A DNA stretch of 19,791 nucleotides, from assembly GCA_934467435.1 (NCBI GenBank), contig CAKSLR010000016.1, forward strand, positions 1 through 19,791, in the 5' to 3' direction. A program made the position numbers and the translations under genes. Each line of letters opens with the position of its first letter. The stretch's first letter is position 1. Shown in pieces: positions 1 to 6,499 of this stretch. The notes under the pieces were generated by a model. That model ran no database searches, was not told the origin of the DNA, and saw only the letters and a list, made by a program, of their open reading frames with translations. This stretch comes from an uncultured Eubacteriales bacterium. GTDB taxonomy: Bacteria; Bacillota; Clostridia; Oscillospirales; CAG-272.

Positions 1-29
1 TTCTGAATCCGCTCTTCCAGTTCCTTCAT
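1..29 (-). CDS. xpt: Probable xanthine phosphoribosyltransferase, N-terminus only (partial)
   Basis: Only nine codons lie in the window, reading MKELEERIQ, and the rest runs off the left edge. The ATG at 29-27 follows a good ribosome site (GGGAGG, 36-41 on the complement). An ATG at 34-32 meets a stop two codons later and is not the start. The nine residues resemble the start of Firmicute Xpt, which converts xanthine or guanine plus PRPP to the nucleotide in purine salvage. The guanine-type riboswitch just upstream fits, since xpt is a classic target. The name rests mainly on context, because nine residues cannot prove it; another purine salvage or transport gene is possible. Confidence 0.5.
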
Positions 30-42
30 ATCATACCTCCCG

Positions 43-79
43 AAAAAAACAAAAAACAGACTGAATCAACCGCCTGTTT
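43..79 (-). terminator. Intrinsic terminator of the riboswitch expression platform
   Basis: On the complement strand, AAACAGGC (79-72) pairs over eight positions, one of them G-U, with GTCTGTTT (61-54) around a ten-base loop. The stem runs straight into a U-rich tract (53-43, eleven bases of which ten are T), then the ribosome site. This is a standard intrinsic terminator placed to switch off the downstream gene when the aptamer is ligand-bound. Confidence 0.7.
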
Positions 80-100
80 CCAAAAAGCACGAAAATACCG

Positions 101-119
101 CCGCCGCAACCTGCGGCGG
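101..119 (-). other. GC-rich hairpin between aptamer and terminator
   Basis: CCGCCGCA and TGCGGCGG form a perfect 8-bp stem with a GGT loop on the complement strand. The sequence after it is only loosely U-rich (ATTTTC), so it would be a poor terminator alone. Its CCGCC can also pair with GGCGG at the 5' side of the real terminator stem, so it may act as a competing antiterminator element. That role is inferred from complementarity only. Confidence 0.5.
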
Positions 120-125
120 GCAGAG

Positions 126-190
126 CCAATAGTCGCGGCCTAGGGGCGCGGTAGAAACATTCGACCCATTTCTTCTCGAATTTATATTGG
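126..190 (-). promoter_or_regulatory. Purine riboswitch aptamer, guanine-type core
   Basis: The complement strand carries P1 (CCAATA paired with TATTGG), J1/2 TAAA, a six-pair P2 (ATTCGA with TCGAAT), the hallmark J2/3 GTTTCTACC, a short P3 (CGCG-type stem), and J3/1 GACTAT. The C in GACTAT corresponds to C74 of the B. subtilis xpt aptamer, which pairs with guanine; adenine riboswitches have U there. L2 is eleven bases rather than seven and P3 is short, so the loop-loop contact is unusual, although L2 still ends in ATGGG and L3 is C-rich. It should control the purine salvage gene at the left edge by terminating transcription on guanine binding. Confidence 0.85.
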
Positions 191-217
191 AAACCCGTTA
201 TGAACTTTTGATAACTC

Positions 218-246
218 ATTGTAACACATTTTTGTCAAAATTGCAA
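218..246 (-). promoter_or_regulatory. Promoter of the riboswitch-controlled gene
   Basis: On the complement strand, TTGCAA (246-241), a 17-bp spacer and TACAAT (223-218) form a sigma-A promoter. The spacer ends in TGT, giving an extended -10 element. Predicted transcription starts near 211, about 20 bases before the aptamer. Confidence 0.65.
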
Positions 247-432
247 ATGCCGAAATCACAGAATATTCAACAAAATTATCCCTGCGGATTTGTTGTTCTT
301 GCACAATATGGCGTAGATTGTAGAAATAACTGGATATTTTCGCGCCAGTTCAAACGAAAGAGGAGAATGATGGGTGCTTTCTCTGCGGAAAACGCATATA
401 CATAATCGATGGGAAGAAGGGAGGAAACGGAT
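247..432. other. AT-rich intergenic region upstream of wecB
   Basis: No convincing gene lies here; short open frames on both strands lack ribosome sites and any recognisable protein. A weak rightward promoter is possible: TTGCAC (299-304), 16-bp spacer, TAGAAA (321-326). I see no hairpin or repeat. Confidence 0.4.
299..326 (+). promoter_or_regulatory. Possible wecB promoter
   Basis: TTGCAC, a 16-bp spacer and TAGAAA each match four of six consensus bases. It lies about 100 bases before the wecB start in an AT-rich region. This is the best candidate I can see, but it is weak. Confidence 0.25.
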
Positions 433-1527
433 ATGAAAAAAACAATAACCCTGATTTTCGGTACCCGTCCGGAAGCGGTGAAAATGTGTCCGCTGGTGCG
501 GGAACTCCTGCGGCGCGATTCTTTTTCGGTGCGGGTCGTGGTGACGGGGCAGCACGGCGACCTTTTGCGGGAGGTGCTTTCTTTTTTCGGTGTGCAGCCG
601 GATGTGGATCTTTCGCTGATGCGTCCCGATCAGACTCCCGCCGCCTTTTCGGCGCGGGCACTGGTCGCGCTTTCGGCGCAACTGGAGTCCGATCGTCCGG
701 ATATGGTGCTGGTACATGGTGACACTGCCACGGCATACGCGGGGGCGCTTGCCGCGTTTTATCAGCGAATTCCGGTCGGACATGTGGAGGCGGGGTTGCG
801 CTCCGGCGATGTGGCATCGCCCTTTCCGGAGGAGTTTTACCGGCGTTCGATTTCCCTTGTCAGCCACATGGACTTTGCCCCTACGCCGCTTGCCGGAGAA
901 AATCTGCTGCGGGAAGGAAAGAACCCCGCGCAGATTTATGTGACGGGGAACACGGTTGCGGACGCCCTGCGCGAGACAGTTTCCCCCGCGGCTTGTCCGC
1001 CTGCCGCCCGCCTGGCAAAAGGGCGGAAAATACTGCTTCTCACCCTGCACCGGCGGGAAAATTTTGCGGCGCTGCCCGGCATTCTCCGTGCGGTACGGCG
1101 CCTTTCGGAAGAACACCCGGAGGTGGCGGTGCTCTATCCCGTTCACCCGAATCCTGCGGTGCAGGCGGCGGCGCGGGCGCTAAAGGACTCGGGGGTGATC
1201 TGTCTTTTTCCCCTTCCGATGGCGGAATTTCACAACCTGCTTGCCCGTTCCGAACTGGTACTGACCGATTCCGGCGGGGTACAGGAGGAGGCTGTGGTGC
1301 TCGGTGTACCTGCTTTTGTGCTGCGGGAGCGCACCGAACGGCAGGAGGGGGTCGCATGCGGCGGGCTGGCGCTGATCGGCACAGGGGAGGCGGAAATCGT
1401 TTCCGCGGTTTCCCGCGCACTGGCAGATACCGCCGTTCTTTCCGCCATGCGTGCGGCAAAAAATCCGTTCGGGGACGGTTACGCGGCAAAAGCCATTGCG
1501 GATATTCTTGAGCGGGAAGTCGTATGA
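433..1527 (+). CDS. wecB: UDP-N-acetylglucosamine 2-epimerase (non-hydrolysing)
   Basis: This 364-residue cytoplasmic enzyme interconverts UDP-GlcNAc and UDP-ManNAc, supplying ManNAc units for teichoic acid linkage or surface polysaccharide. It has the full family signature: FGTRPEAVK near residue 9, VVTGQH, VHGDT (Asp97), HVEAGLRSGD (Glu119), PFPEE (Glu133), LTLHRREN (His206) and TDSGGVQEE (279-286). These match the catalytic Asp, two Glu and His known from E. coli WecB. Length is normal. The start at 433 follows GGAGG at 419-423; an in-frame ATG at 409 lies upstream of that site and is rejected. Small departures from the usual wording are FYRR after PEE, where NR is common, and TLH for TGH. 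mecA follows 144 bases later with its own likely -10 box. Confidence 0.93.
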   Translation: MKKTITLIFGTRPEAVKMCPLVRELLRRDSFSVRVVVTGQHGDLLREVLSFFGVQPDVDLSLMRPDQTPAAFSARALVALSAQLESDRPDMVLVHGDTATAYAGALAAFYQRIPVGHVEAGLRSGDVASPFPEEFYRRSISLVSHMDFAPTPLAGENLLREGKNPAQIYVTGNTVADALRETVSPAACPPAARLAKGRKILLLTLHRRENFAALPGILRAVRRLSEEHPEVAVLYPVHPNPAVQAAARALKDSGVICLFPLPMAEFHNLLARSELVLTDSGGVQEEAVVLGVPAFVLRERTERQEGVACGGLALIGTGEAEIVSAVSRALADTAVLSAMRAAKNPFGDGYAAKAIADILEREVV

Positions 1528-1536
1528 TGTGCCGCC

Positions 1537-1570
1537 CCTCTCTTTTTGTGGGAGAGGTGCCGCCTTTTTT
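1537..1570 (+). terminator. Weak terminator-like hairpin after wecB
   Basis: CCTCTC (1537-1542) can pair with GAGAGG (1552-1557) around a nine-base loop, and six T follow at 1565-1570. The seven-base gap between stem and T-tract and the short stem make it a poor intrinsic terminator. An octamer, GTGCCGCC, is repeated directly on each side (1529-1536, 1557-1564). Confidence 0.25.
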
Positions 1571-1645
1571 CAACAGAGGAAGGGGAGTGCCGTAACCTTC
1601 CATGCCGCCCGGAAATTACCGCTTTCTTTTTTGTGCCCTGCGGCT

Positions 1646-1651
1646 TATAAT
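1646..1651 (+). promoter_or_regulatory. Possible mecA -10 box
   Basis: A perfect TATAAT lies 20 bases before the mecA start. The predicted start site is close to the AGGAGG at 1658-1663, so the leader would be only about 14 bases. No good -35 is seen; TTTCTT at the right distance is a weak match. Confidence 0.4.
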
Positions 1652-1671
1652 GGTAGCAGGAGGTTCTTTGT

Positions 1672-2250
1672 ATGGAATGGATACGAATCAGCGACAGCAA
1701 ACTGAAAGTGGTGATGGACGAGGCGGATATGTCGCGCTATGACATCCGCGCGGACAGCATGAATTATCATACGACCGAGACCCGCCGCGCGGTATGGCAG
1801 ATTCTTGATGAAGCAAAGCAGAAAACGGGATTCAATGCGGCAAGCGACCGTGTACTGATTCAGGCGTACCCTTCCCGCGGCGGAGGGTGCGAGTTGTATA
1901 TCACCAAAATTCTGCCGCTTGACGGCGCGGTGCCGCCCTCATTACCGGATGACGGAGAGGGACGGCATCCCGTGGCATATGTGTTCTCCGGCATGGAAGA
2001 TCTGCTTGCGGCATGTCGCCGCCTGCGGGAAGCAGGGTATCACGGCGGAAGCAGCGCATACGAGACCGAGGACGGTGCCGACTACCTCTTTCTGTGGGAA
2101 CAGCAGGAAAGAGAAATGCCGCTGTGCTGGGTTGCCGAAGAATACGGCGAGCGGGCGGACGGCTCGGAGAGCCGCCTTTCCTACATAAAGGAACACGCGC
2201 TTTGCCTTGTGCCCGGCGATGCGGTCAGCCGCCTTGCCTCACTTGCCTGA
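1672..2250 (+). CDS. mecA: MecA family adaptor protein
   Basis: This 192-residue protein resembles MecA/YpbH adaptors, which deliver substrates to the ClpC unfoldase for ClpP degradation and promote ClpC hexamer assembly. The N-terminal half (MEWIRISDSKLKVVMDEADM, then FNAASDRVLIQ and CELYITK) matches the MecA substrate-binding domain. The C-terminal half (YVFSGMEDLLAACRRL, then DGADYLFLWE and AEEYGE) matches the ClpC-binding domain. It is somewhat shorter than B. subtilis MecA, with a short linker near residues 85-100. AGGAGG at 1658-1663 supports the start. Its TGA stop is the first triplet of the bidirectional terminator shared with rpiB. MecA and its paralogue cannot be told apart from sequence. 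Confidence 0.85.
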   Translation: MEWIRISDSKLKVVMDEADMSRYDIRADSMNYHTTETRRAVWQILDEAKQKTGFNAASDRVLIQAYPSRGGGCELYITKILPLDGAVPPSLPDDGEGRHPVAYVFSGMEDLLAACRRLREAGYHGGSSAYETEDGADYLFLWEQQEREMPLCWVAEEYGERADGSESRLSYIKEHALCLVPGDAVSRLASLA

Positions 2251-2293
2251 AAACAAAGAACACCGTGCAAACGCACGGTGTTCTTTGTTTTCA
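2248..2293. terminator. Bidirectional terminator between mecA and rpiB
   Basis: A perfect 21-bp stem (2248-2268 with 2273-2293) closes an AAAC loop. The GC core CACCGTGC is flanked by A-rich and T-rich arms, so it gives a U-rich end in either direction. The outermost triplets are the stop codons of the two convergent genes: TGA of mecA (2248-2250) and TCA, the complement of the rpiB TGA (2291-2293). There is no spacer between coding sequence and terminator on either side. Confidence 0.93.
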
Positions 2294-2758
2294 GCGGTGG
2301 GATTCGGCTTCTTCAATCGCCGTAATCATATTGACCCGTTCTTCGTGTCTGCCGCCCGCTTCAAAGGGGGTGGAAAGAAAGAGGTCGGTAATGTCCTTTG
2401 CCAGCCCCGGACCGATGACGCGCGCACCCATGCAAAGAACGTTGGCATTATTGTGCAGACGGGTAAAACGGGCGCTGAACGTGTCGCCGCATACCGCCGC
2501 GCGGATGCCGCGGTGCTTGTTTGCCGCCATGCTCATGCCGATGCCGGTACCGCAGATGAGAATACCAAAACAGTTCTCCGGCGCCTTCTGTACCTCACGG
2601 CAGACCGCTTCGGCAAAGCGCGGGTAATGGCAGGAGGCGGTGCTATCGGTTCCGCAATCGATTACGGTATAACCTTCTTCCCGCAGGGCGGGAATCAGCC
2701 CTTCCTTCATTTCGTATCCGGCAGAGTCGGCGCCGATGTAAATGGTTTTTCGCAGCAT
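2291..2758 (-). CDS. rpiB: Ribose-5-phosphate isomerase B (RpiB/LacAB family)
   Basis: This 155-residue enzyme should interconvert ribose-5-phosphate and ribulose-5-phosphate in the non-oxidative pentose phosphate pathway. Family motifs are the catalytic Cys loop in LICGTGIGMSM, RLHNNANVLCMGARV with its conserved His, and a C-terminal RHEERV phosphate-binding segment. Length is normal. AGGAGA on the complement strand supports the ATG at 2758. One oddity is IGADSAG (residues 8-14), where RpiB proteins usually have a His in place of Ser12. LacA-type subunits also lack that His, so a related sugar-phosphate isomerase is possible. It lies 19 bases after tsaB and is the last gene of the plsY operon. 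Confidence 0.85.
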   Translation of the reverse strand: MLRKTIYIGADSAGYEMKEGLIPALREEGYTVIDCGTDSTASCHYPRFAEAVCREVQKAPENCFGILICGTGIGMSMAANKHRGIRAAVCGDTFSARFTRLHNNANVLCMGARVIGPGLAKDITDLFLSTPFEAGGRHEERVNMITAIEEAESHR

Positions 2759-2777
2759 AAAGACAATTCTCCTTTAT

Positions 2778-3503
2778 CTATTGTTTTTCGTTTTGTTTTT
2801 CCTTTTCGGCAAGTTCGCGCTCCGCCTGGGACGGGCGCAGATACACCGGGGCAAGCGTCAGGTCGTCTACCGCCTTTCCCGCACGGTAGCCGCGCAGCCC
2901 GCAGCGCGCCACCGCGGCGGCACAGGGCAGCAGCAATCCGTCCGGTACCGGGGAGAAGCGAACGATGCGCCCTTCTTTTCCGGCAAGCGCAATCAGCGCG
3001 CCCGCAGCGTCACCGCACGTGAAAACGGGTTTCCCGGGGAACTTGGTTTCCAGTTCGTCAAGCAGGTCGTGCATCGGCAGCAACCGGTCTTCACACAGCC
3101 GCGCCGGGGCGTTTTCTTTGTTTTCGAAGAGCGCGTTGTAAACCTGCGCCCGGCGGGCATCTGCCACGGGGCAGTAAATACCGTCAAGCGGCAGCAGGTT
3201 CTCGGCAAGCGCTTCCATGAGCGATACCGGTACGCAGGGGATATGTTTCTCAAAGGCAAGTCCCTTGACCAGCGCCGCGCCGATACGAACTCCGGTAAAC
3301 GAACCGGGTCCCACGGTCAGGGCAAACAATTCCACGTCGGTAAAGGAAAGATGGGCCGCCCGAAGCGCCTGCCGTGCCATCGGCAGCAGCAATTCGCTCT
3401 GCGTCATCCCGCTGTCGGTCGTAAACAGCGAAAGCGGACGGGCATCCTCGCATACCGCCACGGTCGCCACCCGTGTGGTGCTGTCCAGTGCAAGAATCTT
3501 CAT
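2778..3503 (-). CDS. tsaB: tRNA threonylcarbamoyladenosine biosynthesis protein TsaB
   Basis: TsaB is an ASKHA-fold, non-catalytic partner that dimerises with TsaD and binds TsaE to make the universal t6A37 modification on ANN-decoding tRNAs. The 241-residue protein starts MKILALDSTTRVATVAV, has the hallmark TVGPGSFTGVRIG near residues 63-75, and continues with PVADARRAQVYNALF, all typical of YeaZ/TsaB. The C-terminus is a charged, Glu/Lys-rich tail. Its ATG overlaps the tsaE stop by four bases (ATGA at 3503-3500), implying translational coupling. The enzyme subunit tsaD is not in the window. Confidence 0.95.
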   Translation of the reverse strand: MKILALDSTTRVATVAVCEDARPLSLFTTDSGMTQSELLLPMARQALRAAHLSFTDVELFALTVGPGSFTGVRIGAALVKGLAFEKHIPCVPVSLMEALAENLLPLDGIYCPVADARRAQVYNALFENKENAPARLCEDRLLPMHDLLDELETKFPGKPVFTCGDAAGALIALAGKEGRIVRFSPVPDGLLLPCAAAVARCGLRGYRAGKAVDDLTLAPVYLRPSQAERELAEKEKQNEKQ

Positions 3504-3946
3504 GGTTCGTTCTCCTCAATCCGGATTTCCCGGGCGTCCTCGCTCTCCGCCACGCGGGAAACGGTGACGGTCAGACGGTCGGGCGGCAGCAGATCGCCCG
3601 CGACCCGCTCGCTCCATTCACATACGATATAGCCCTCTCTTGCCAGGTAATCGTCAAAACCGATGGCGTATAACTCGTCCTCATCCGCAAGGCGGTAGAG
3701 GTCAAAGTGAAAGACGGGAACGGGATTTCCCGGATATTCATTGACAATGGTGTAGGTGGGGCTGTGTACGGAACGGCACCCCAGCACCGCGGCAAACCCG
3801 CGGCAAAAGGCGGTCTTTCCGACCCCCATTTCTCCCCGCAGGGCAAGAAAGGCGTGCTTTTTTCCTTCCGCCAGCAGGCGTTTTGCCAGTGCGGCGCCGA
3901 TCTCCTCGGTTTCTGCCGTACTGTTTGTGTGCTGAACTTCCGTCAT
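3500..3946 (-). CDS. tsaE: tRNA threonylcarbamoyladenosine biosynthesis ATPase TsaE
   Basis: TsaE is the small P-loop ATPase that binds and resets the TsaB-TsaD complex during t6A synthesis. The Walker A motif GEMGVGKT lies at about residues 38-45. Downstream are YTIVNEY, VFHFDLYRL and IVCEWSERV, all diagnostic of the YjeE/TsaE family. Length is 148 residues with the ATG at 3946, which overlaps the folC stop as ATGA. An in-frame GTG at 3958 would add four residues, but the ATGA junction repeats the pattern of its neighbours and GGGGTGGGG upstream can serve as the ribosome site. It overlaps tsaB in the same way, so both partners should be made together. Confidence 0.94.
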   Translation of the reverse strand: MTEVQHTNSTAETEEIGAALAKRLLAEGKKHAFLALRGEMGVGKTAFCRGFAAVLGCRSVHSPTYTIVNEYPGNPVPVFHFDLYRLADEDELYAIGFDDYLAREGYIVCEWSERVAGDLLPPDRLTVTVSRVAESEDAREIRIEENEP

Positions 3947-5298
3947 CGGTATCCCCACCCCTTTTCTTTTTCACTCTCCGCCTTTTCTTTGGCAAGCGGC
4001 AGAAGCAGCCGCCGCAATTCGCCCATGGCGTAAAGCGAGCCGAAGCAGAGAAGCAGATCGTCTTTCCTCATGGCAAACAGGGTACGGCGCAGGGCATCGG
4101 CGGGGGCGTCGGCTGCTTCCATCGGCACCTGCGGCAGGGGCAGAGCGCGGAGAAGTTCCAGCAACTCCGCCGCGGGTACGGCACGCGGGGAATCCGGGGT
4201 GATGGTGACGATGCCCGCCAGCCGACTTTGCAGAAGAGGGGAAGAGAAAAATGGCTGCAGGGCGGTTTGCGGATCTTTGTCCCGCAACATTCCCACAACG
4301 CAGTACAGTTTTTCATATCGGGGGGCAAACGCCTCTATGCTCTCCCGCAGCGCCCGCAGTCCGTCGGCATTGTGCCCGCCGTCCAGAATGACGTGGGGGG
4401 CGAGGCTGATGGCCTCCTGCCGCGCGGGAATATACGCGCGGGCAATCCCGCGGTGCAGCGCCGCTTCGGGGTCCGTTGCGGCAGGAAAACGGCAGGCACG
4501 TACCGCCGCAATCGCCGTCGCTGCATTTTTTGCCTGATAGGTTGCCGTGAGACGGGTGACAAACGATTCCCCGCGATAGGAAAAACGCAGCGCGCCGAAA
4601 CGGCAGTCTTCCACGGTAATGTCGGATGCCGCAACGGCAACATACGGCACGCCTGCCGCCGCTGCCGCGGCGGCAACCGTTTTTTCTGCCTCCGGGTAGT
4701 CCTGCGGGGCGCAGATCACCGCCCCGGTGCCGGGCTTGATAATGCCGCACTTCTCCCCGGCAATGGCGCTTGGCGTGCTGCCCAGCACCTCGGTGTGGTC
4801 ATAACCGATGTTGGTGATGACGGCGGCAAGCGGCGGGGGAATGATGTTGGTCGCATCGCGTCTGCCCCCCAGACCGCATTCCATCACGGCAAGCCGGCAA
4901 TCGCTCTCGGCAAAGAGCAGGAGTGCGATGGCGGTGATGACGTCAAACTGAGAAAGTTCCCCCGCCATGCCGAGAAGCCGGACTGCCTGCAGCGCACGGC
5001 GGGCAGCCGCGGCAAATGCGGCGCGGGAGATGGGTTTTCCGCTCAGGCGGAATCGCTCGCAAAAATCGTCCACATAAGGGGAGGTATAAAGCGCGGTCGG
5101 GATTCCCGCCTCACAGAGGGCGGCGGCAATCATGGTTGCGGTGGAGCCTTTGCCGTTGGTGCCCGCTACATGGATGTATTCCATGGCGTTCTGCGGGTCG
5201 CCGAGCGCGTGTAGAAGGCGCCCGAGCGGCGAAAGGTCGTGTGCCCCGCCGAAACGCGGAAAGCGAGAAATCATTTGCAATGCACGTGCGGCGGTCAT
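3943..5298 (-). CDS. folC: Bifunctional folylpolyglutamate synthase / dihydrofolate synthase
   Basis: FolC, a Mur-ligase-family enzyme of the cytoplasm, adds glutamate to dihydropteroate or to folates in an ATP-dependent reaction. The 451-residue protein carries the P-loop HVAGTNGKGST (residues 43-53), the ECGLGGRRDATN segment, ITNIGYDHTEVLG, GEKCGIIKPG and DGGHN in the C-terminal domain. This covers both the central ATPase and C-terminal ligase domains, and the length is typical. The last residues are a charged EKEKGWGYR tail. Its ATG overlaps the upstream methyltransferase stop as ATGA. Whether both activities are present cannot be read from sequence. Confidence 0.93.
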   Translation of the reverse strand: MTAARALQMISRFPRFGGAHDLSPLGRLLHALGDPQNAMEYIHVAGTNGKGSTATMIAAALCEAGIPTALYTSPYVDDFCERFRLSGKPISRAAFAAAARRALQAVRLLGMAGELSQFDVITAIALLLFAESDCRLAVMECGLGGRRDATNIIPPPLAAVITNIGYDHTEVLGSTPSAIAGEKCGIIKPGTGAVICAPQDYPEAEKTVAAAAAAAGVPYVAVAASDITVEDCRFGALRFSYRGESFVTRLTATYQAKNAATAIAAVRACRFPAATDPEAALHRGIARAYIPARQEAISLAPHVILDGGHNADGLRALRESIEAFAPRYEKLYCVVGMLRDKDPQTALQPFFSSPLLQSRLAGIVTITPDSPRAVPAAELLELLRALPLPQVPMEAADAPADALRRTLFAMRKDDLLLCFGSLYAMGELRRLLLPLAKEKAESEKEKGWGYR

Positions 5299-6497
5299 GG
5301 CTCCTCCGGGTAACGGGCGACGTCTTTTCCGAGCAGAAAGGCAAGCGCCGCCCGGTATTCCGCCTGCTTTTTCTGTGCCTGCGCCGAATCCGGGTCAAAA
5401 TGCTTTCGCAGGACCGCGCGCAGCAGCGTGTTTTTCGGGGTGTTTTCGGGGTCTGTCAGTTCGGATGCCTGGACGGCATAGCCGGCACACTCCAGCGCCA
5501 GCAGCCGCAGTCCGTCGGTCAGCGCTTCGCAGAGTTTTCCGCGCAACTGAGGGTAGTCCGTCACAAAAGCGAGTTCCTTTGCCCGGATATCGCGCGAGAG
5601 TTGCCGGTGGCAGCAGGGGGTGGAAAGAATGACGCGCGCCCGCAGCGCAACCGCCTGCCGCAGAACCAGATCGGTCGCCGTATCACAGGCGTGCAGGGAA
5701 ATGACCAGATCCGGTCGGAGCGAGGGCGGCACTGCCGTGCGGATGTCACCCGCGAAAAACCGCATGCCGGAAAATCCGCACGCGGCGGCAATTTTTTCGC
5801 AATCCGCCATCACATCCGCCTTGCGGTCCACGCCAAGCATGTCCACCTGCCGCCCGCGCAGGGCGGACAGGTAGTGGTAAACGGCAAAACTCAGATAACT
5901 CTTGCCGCAGCAAAGATCCAGCACCGTCAGGGTTCCCTCTGGCGGCAGTTCGTCATAAACGTCGGCAAGATAGTCGAGAAACCGGTTGATTTGGCGGAAT
6001 TTTGCCTGCCGCTTGTCGTGCACGCGCCCGTTTTTGTCACTGATACCGAGGGCAAAAAGAAACGGTTCTTCGCCCGAGAGCAGATGTTTTTTCTCCCGGT
6101 CTGGCGGCAGATCGAAGCGGGGGAGCGTTCTCCCCCCCGCGCCTTCCAGCGCCGCCGAAAGTTTTCCCGCCCCCAGCAGGGTGACCTTTCCTTTGCGGGA
6201 GACGCGGAGTTCCGCATCCCCTGCGCTGCTGAGCAGATTGACCTGCCGGTAAGCGGAAAGCAGAGCAGGGAAGCATACGGGGATTTCTTTCGGCGTGTAG
6301 AGTTTTTGGGCAACGCGCCCGTCGGCAAATGCCGATTCCATCATCAGCACCCGCCCGCCGCGCACAAGGCACACCTTACCGCTCTGGCGCGGTGCGGGGG
6401 CGTTTTCGTTCGGCTGAGAGAGAACCAAACGGCGCAGAACGCCCGTCTCTGCGGTGCGGACAATCAGGGAAAGCAGTGTGGTTTGTTCCTGTGTCAT
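5295..6497 (-). CDS. SAM-dependent methyltransferase, Methyltransf_32 (METTL25/RRNAD1-like)
   Basis: The 400-residue protein has a Rossmann methyltransferase domain from about residue 185. It shows the SAM-binding motif VLDLCCGKSYLSFAVYHYL (191-209), LGVDRKADV (221-229), and DLVISLHACDTATD (263-276), followed by STPCCHRQL (292-300) and PKNTLLRAV (354-362). This order matches the Methyltransf_32 group that includes METTL25 and RRNAD1. The N-terminal 180 residues form a separate domain with no motif I recognise. The target is unknown; RNA or protein is plausible from its place before folC-tsaE-tsaB. I chose the ATG at 6497, two bases after the plsY stop; the frame stays open upstream inside plsY. 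The ribosome site is weak, so coupling to plsY translation is likely. Confidence 0.8.
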   Translation of the reverse strand: MTQEQTTLLSLIVRTAETGVLRRLVLSQPNENAPAPRQSGKVCLVRGGRVLMMESAFADGRVAQKLYTPKEIPVCFPALLSAYRQVNLLSSAGDAELRVSRKGKVTLLGAGKLSAALEGAGGRTLPRFDLPPDREKKHLLSGEEPFLFALGISDKNGRVHDKRQAKFRQINRFLDYLADVYDELPPEGTLTVLDLCCGKSYLSFAVYHYLSALRGRQVDMLGVDRKADVMADCEKIAAACGFSGMRFFAGDIRTAVPPSLRPDLVISLHACDTATDLVLRQAVALRARVILSTPCCHRQLSRDIRAKELAFVTDYPQLRGKLCEALTDGLRLLALECAGYAVQASELTDPENTPKNTLLRAVLRKHFDPDSAQAQKKQAEYRAALAFLLGKDVARYPEEP

Positions 6498-6499
6498 GC

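Noticed and set aside
256..1146. Long leftward open frame across wecB
   Set aside because: It is antisense to a clear wecB and gives an Arg/His-rich product with no ribosome site or motif, as expected from GC-biased codons.
1529..1564. Direct repeat GTGCCGCC flanking a small hairpin
   Set aside because: Eight-base repeats 20 bases apart are too short and close to be a target duplication or attachment site; probably chance in GC-rich DNA.
3946..3958. GTG start for tsaE four codons upstream
   Set aside because: The ATG at 3946 gives the same ATGA overlap seen at the neighbouring junctions and has a G-rich ribosome site.
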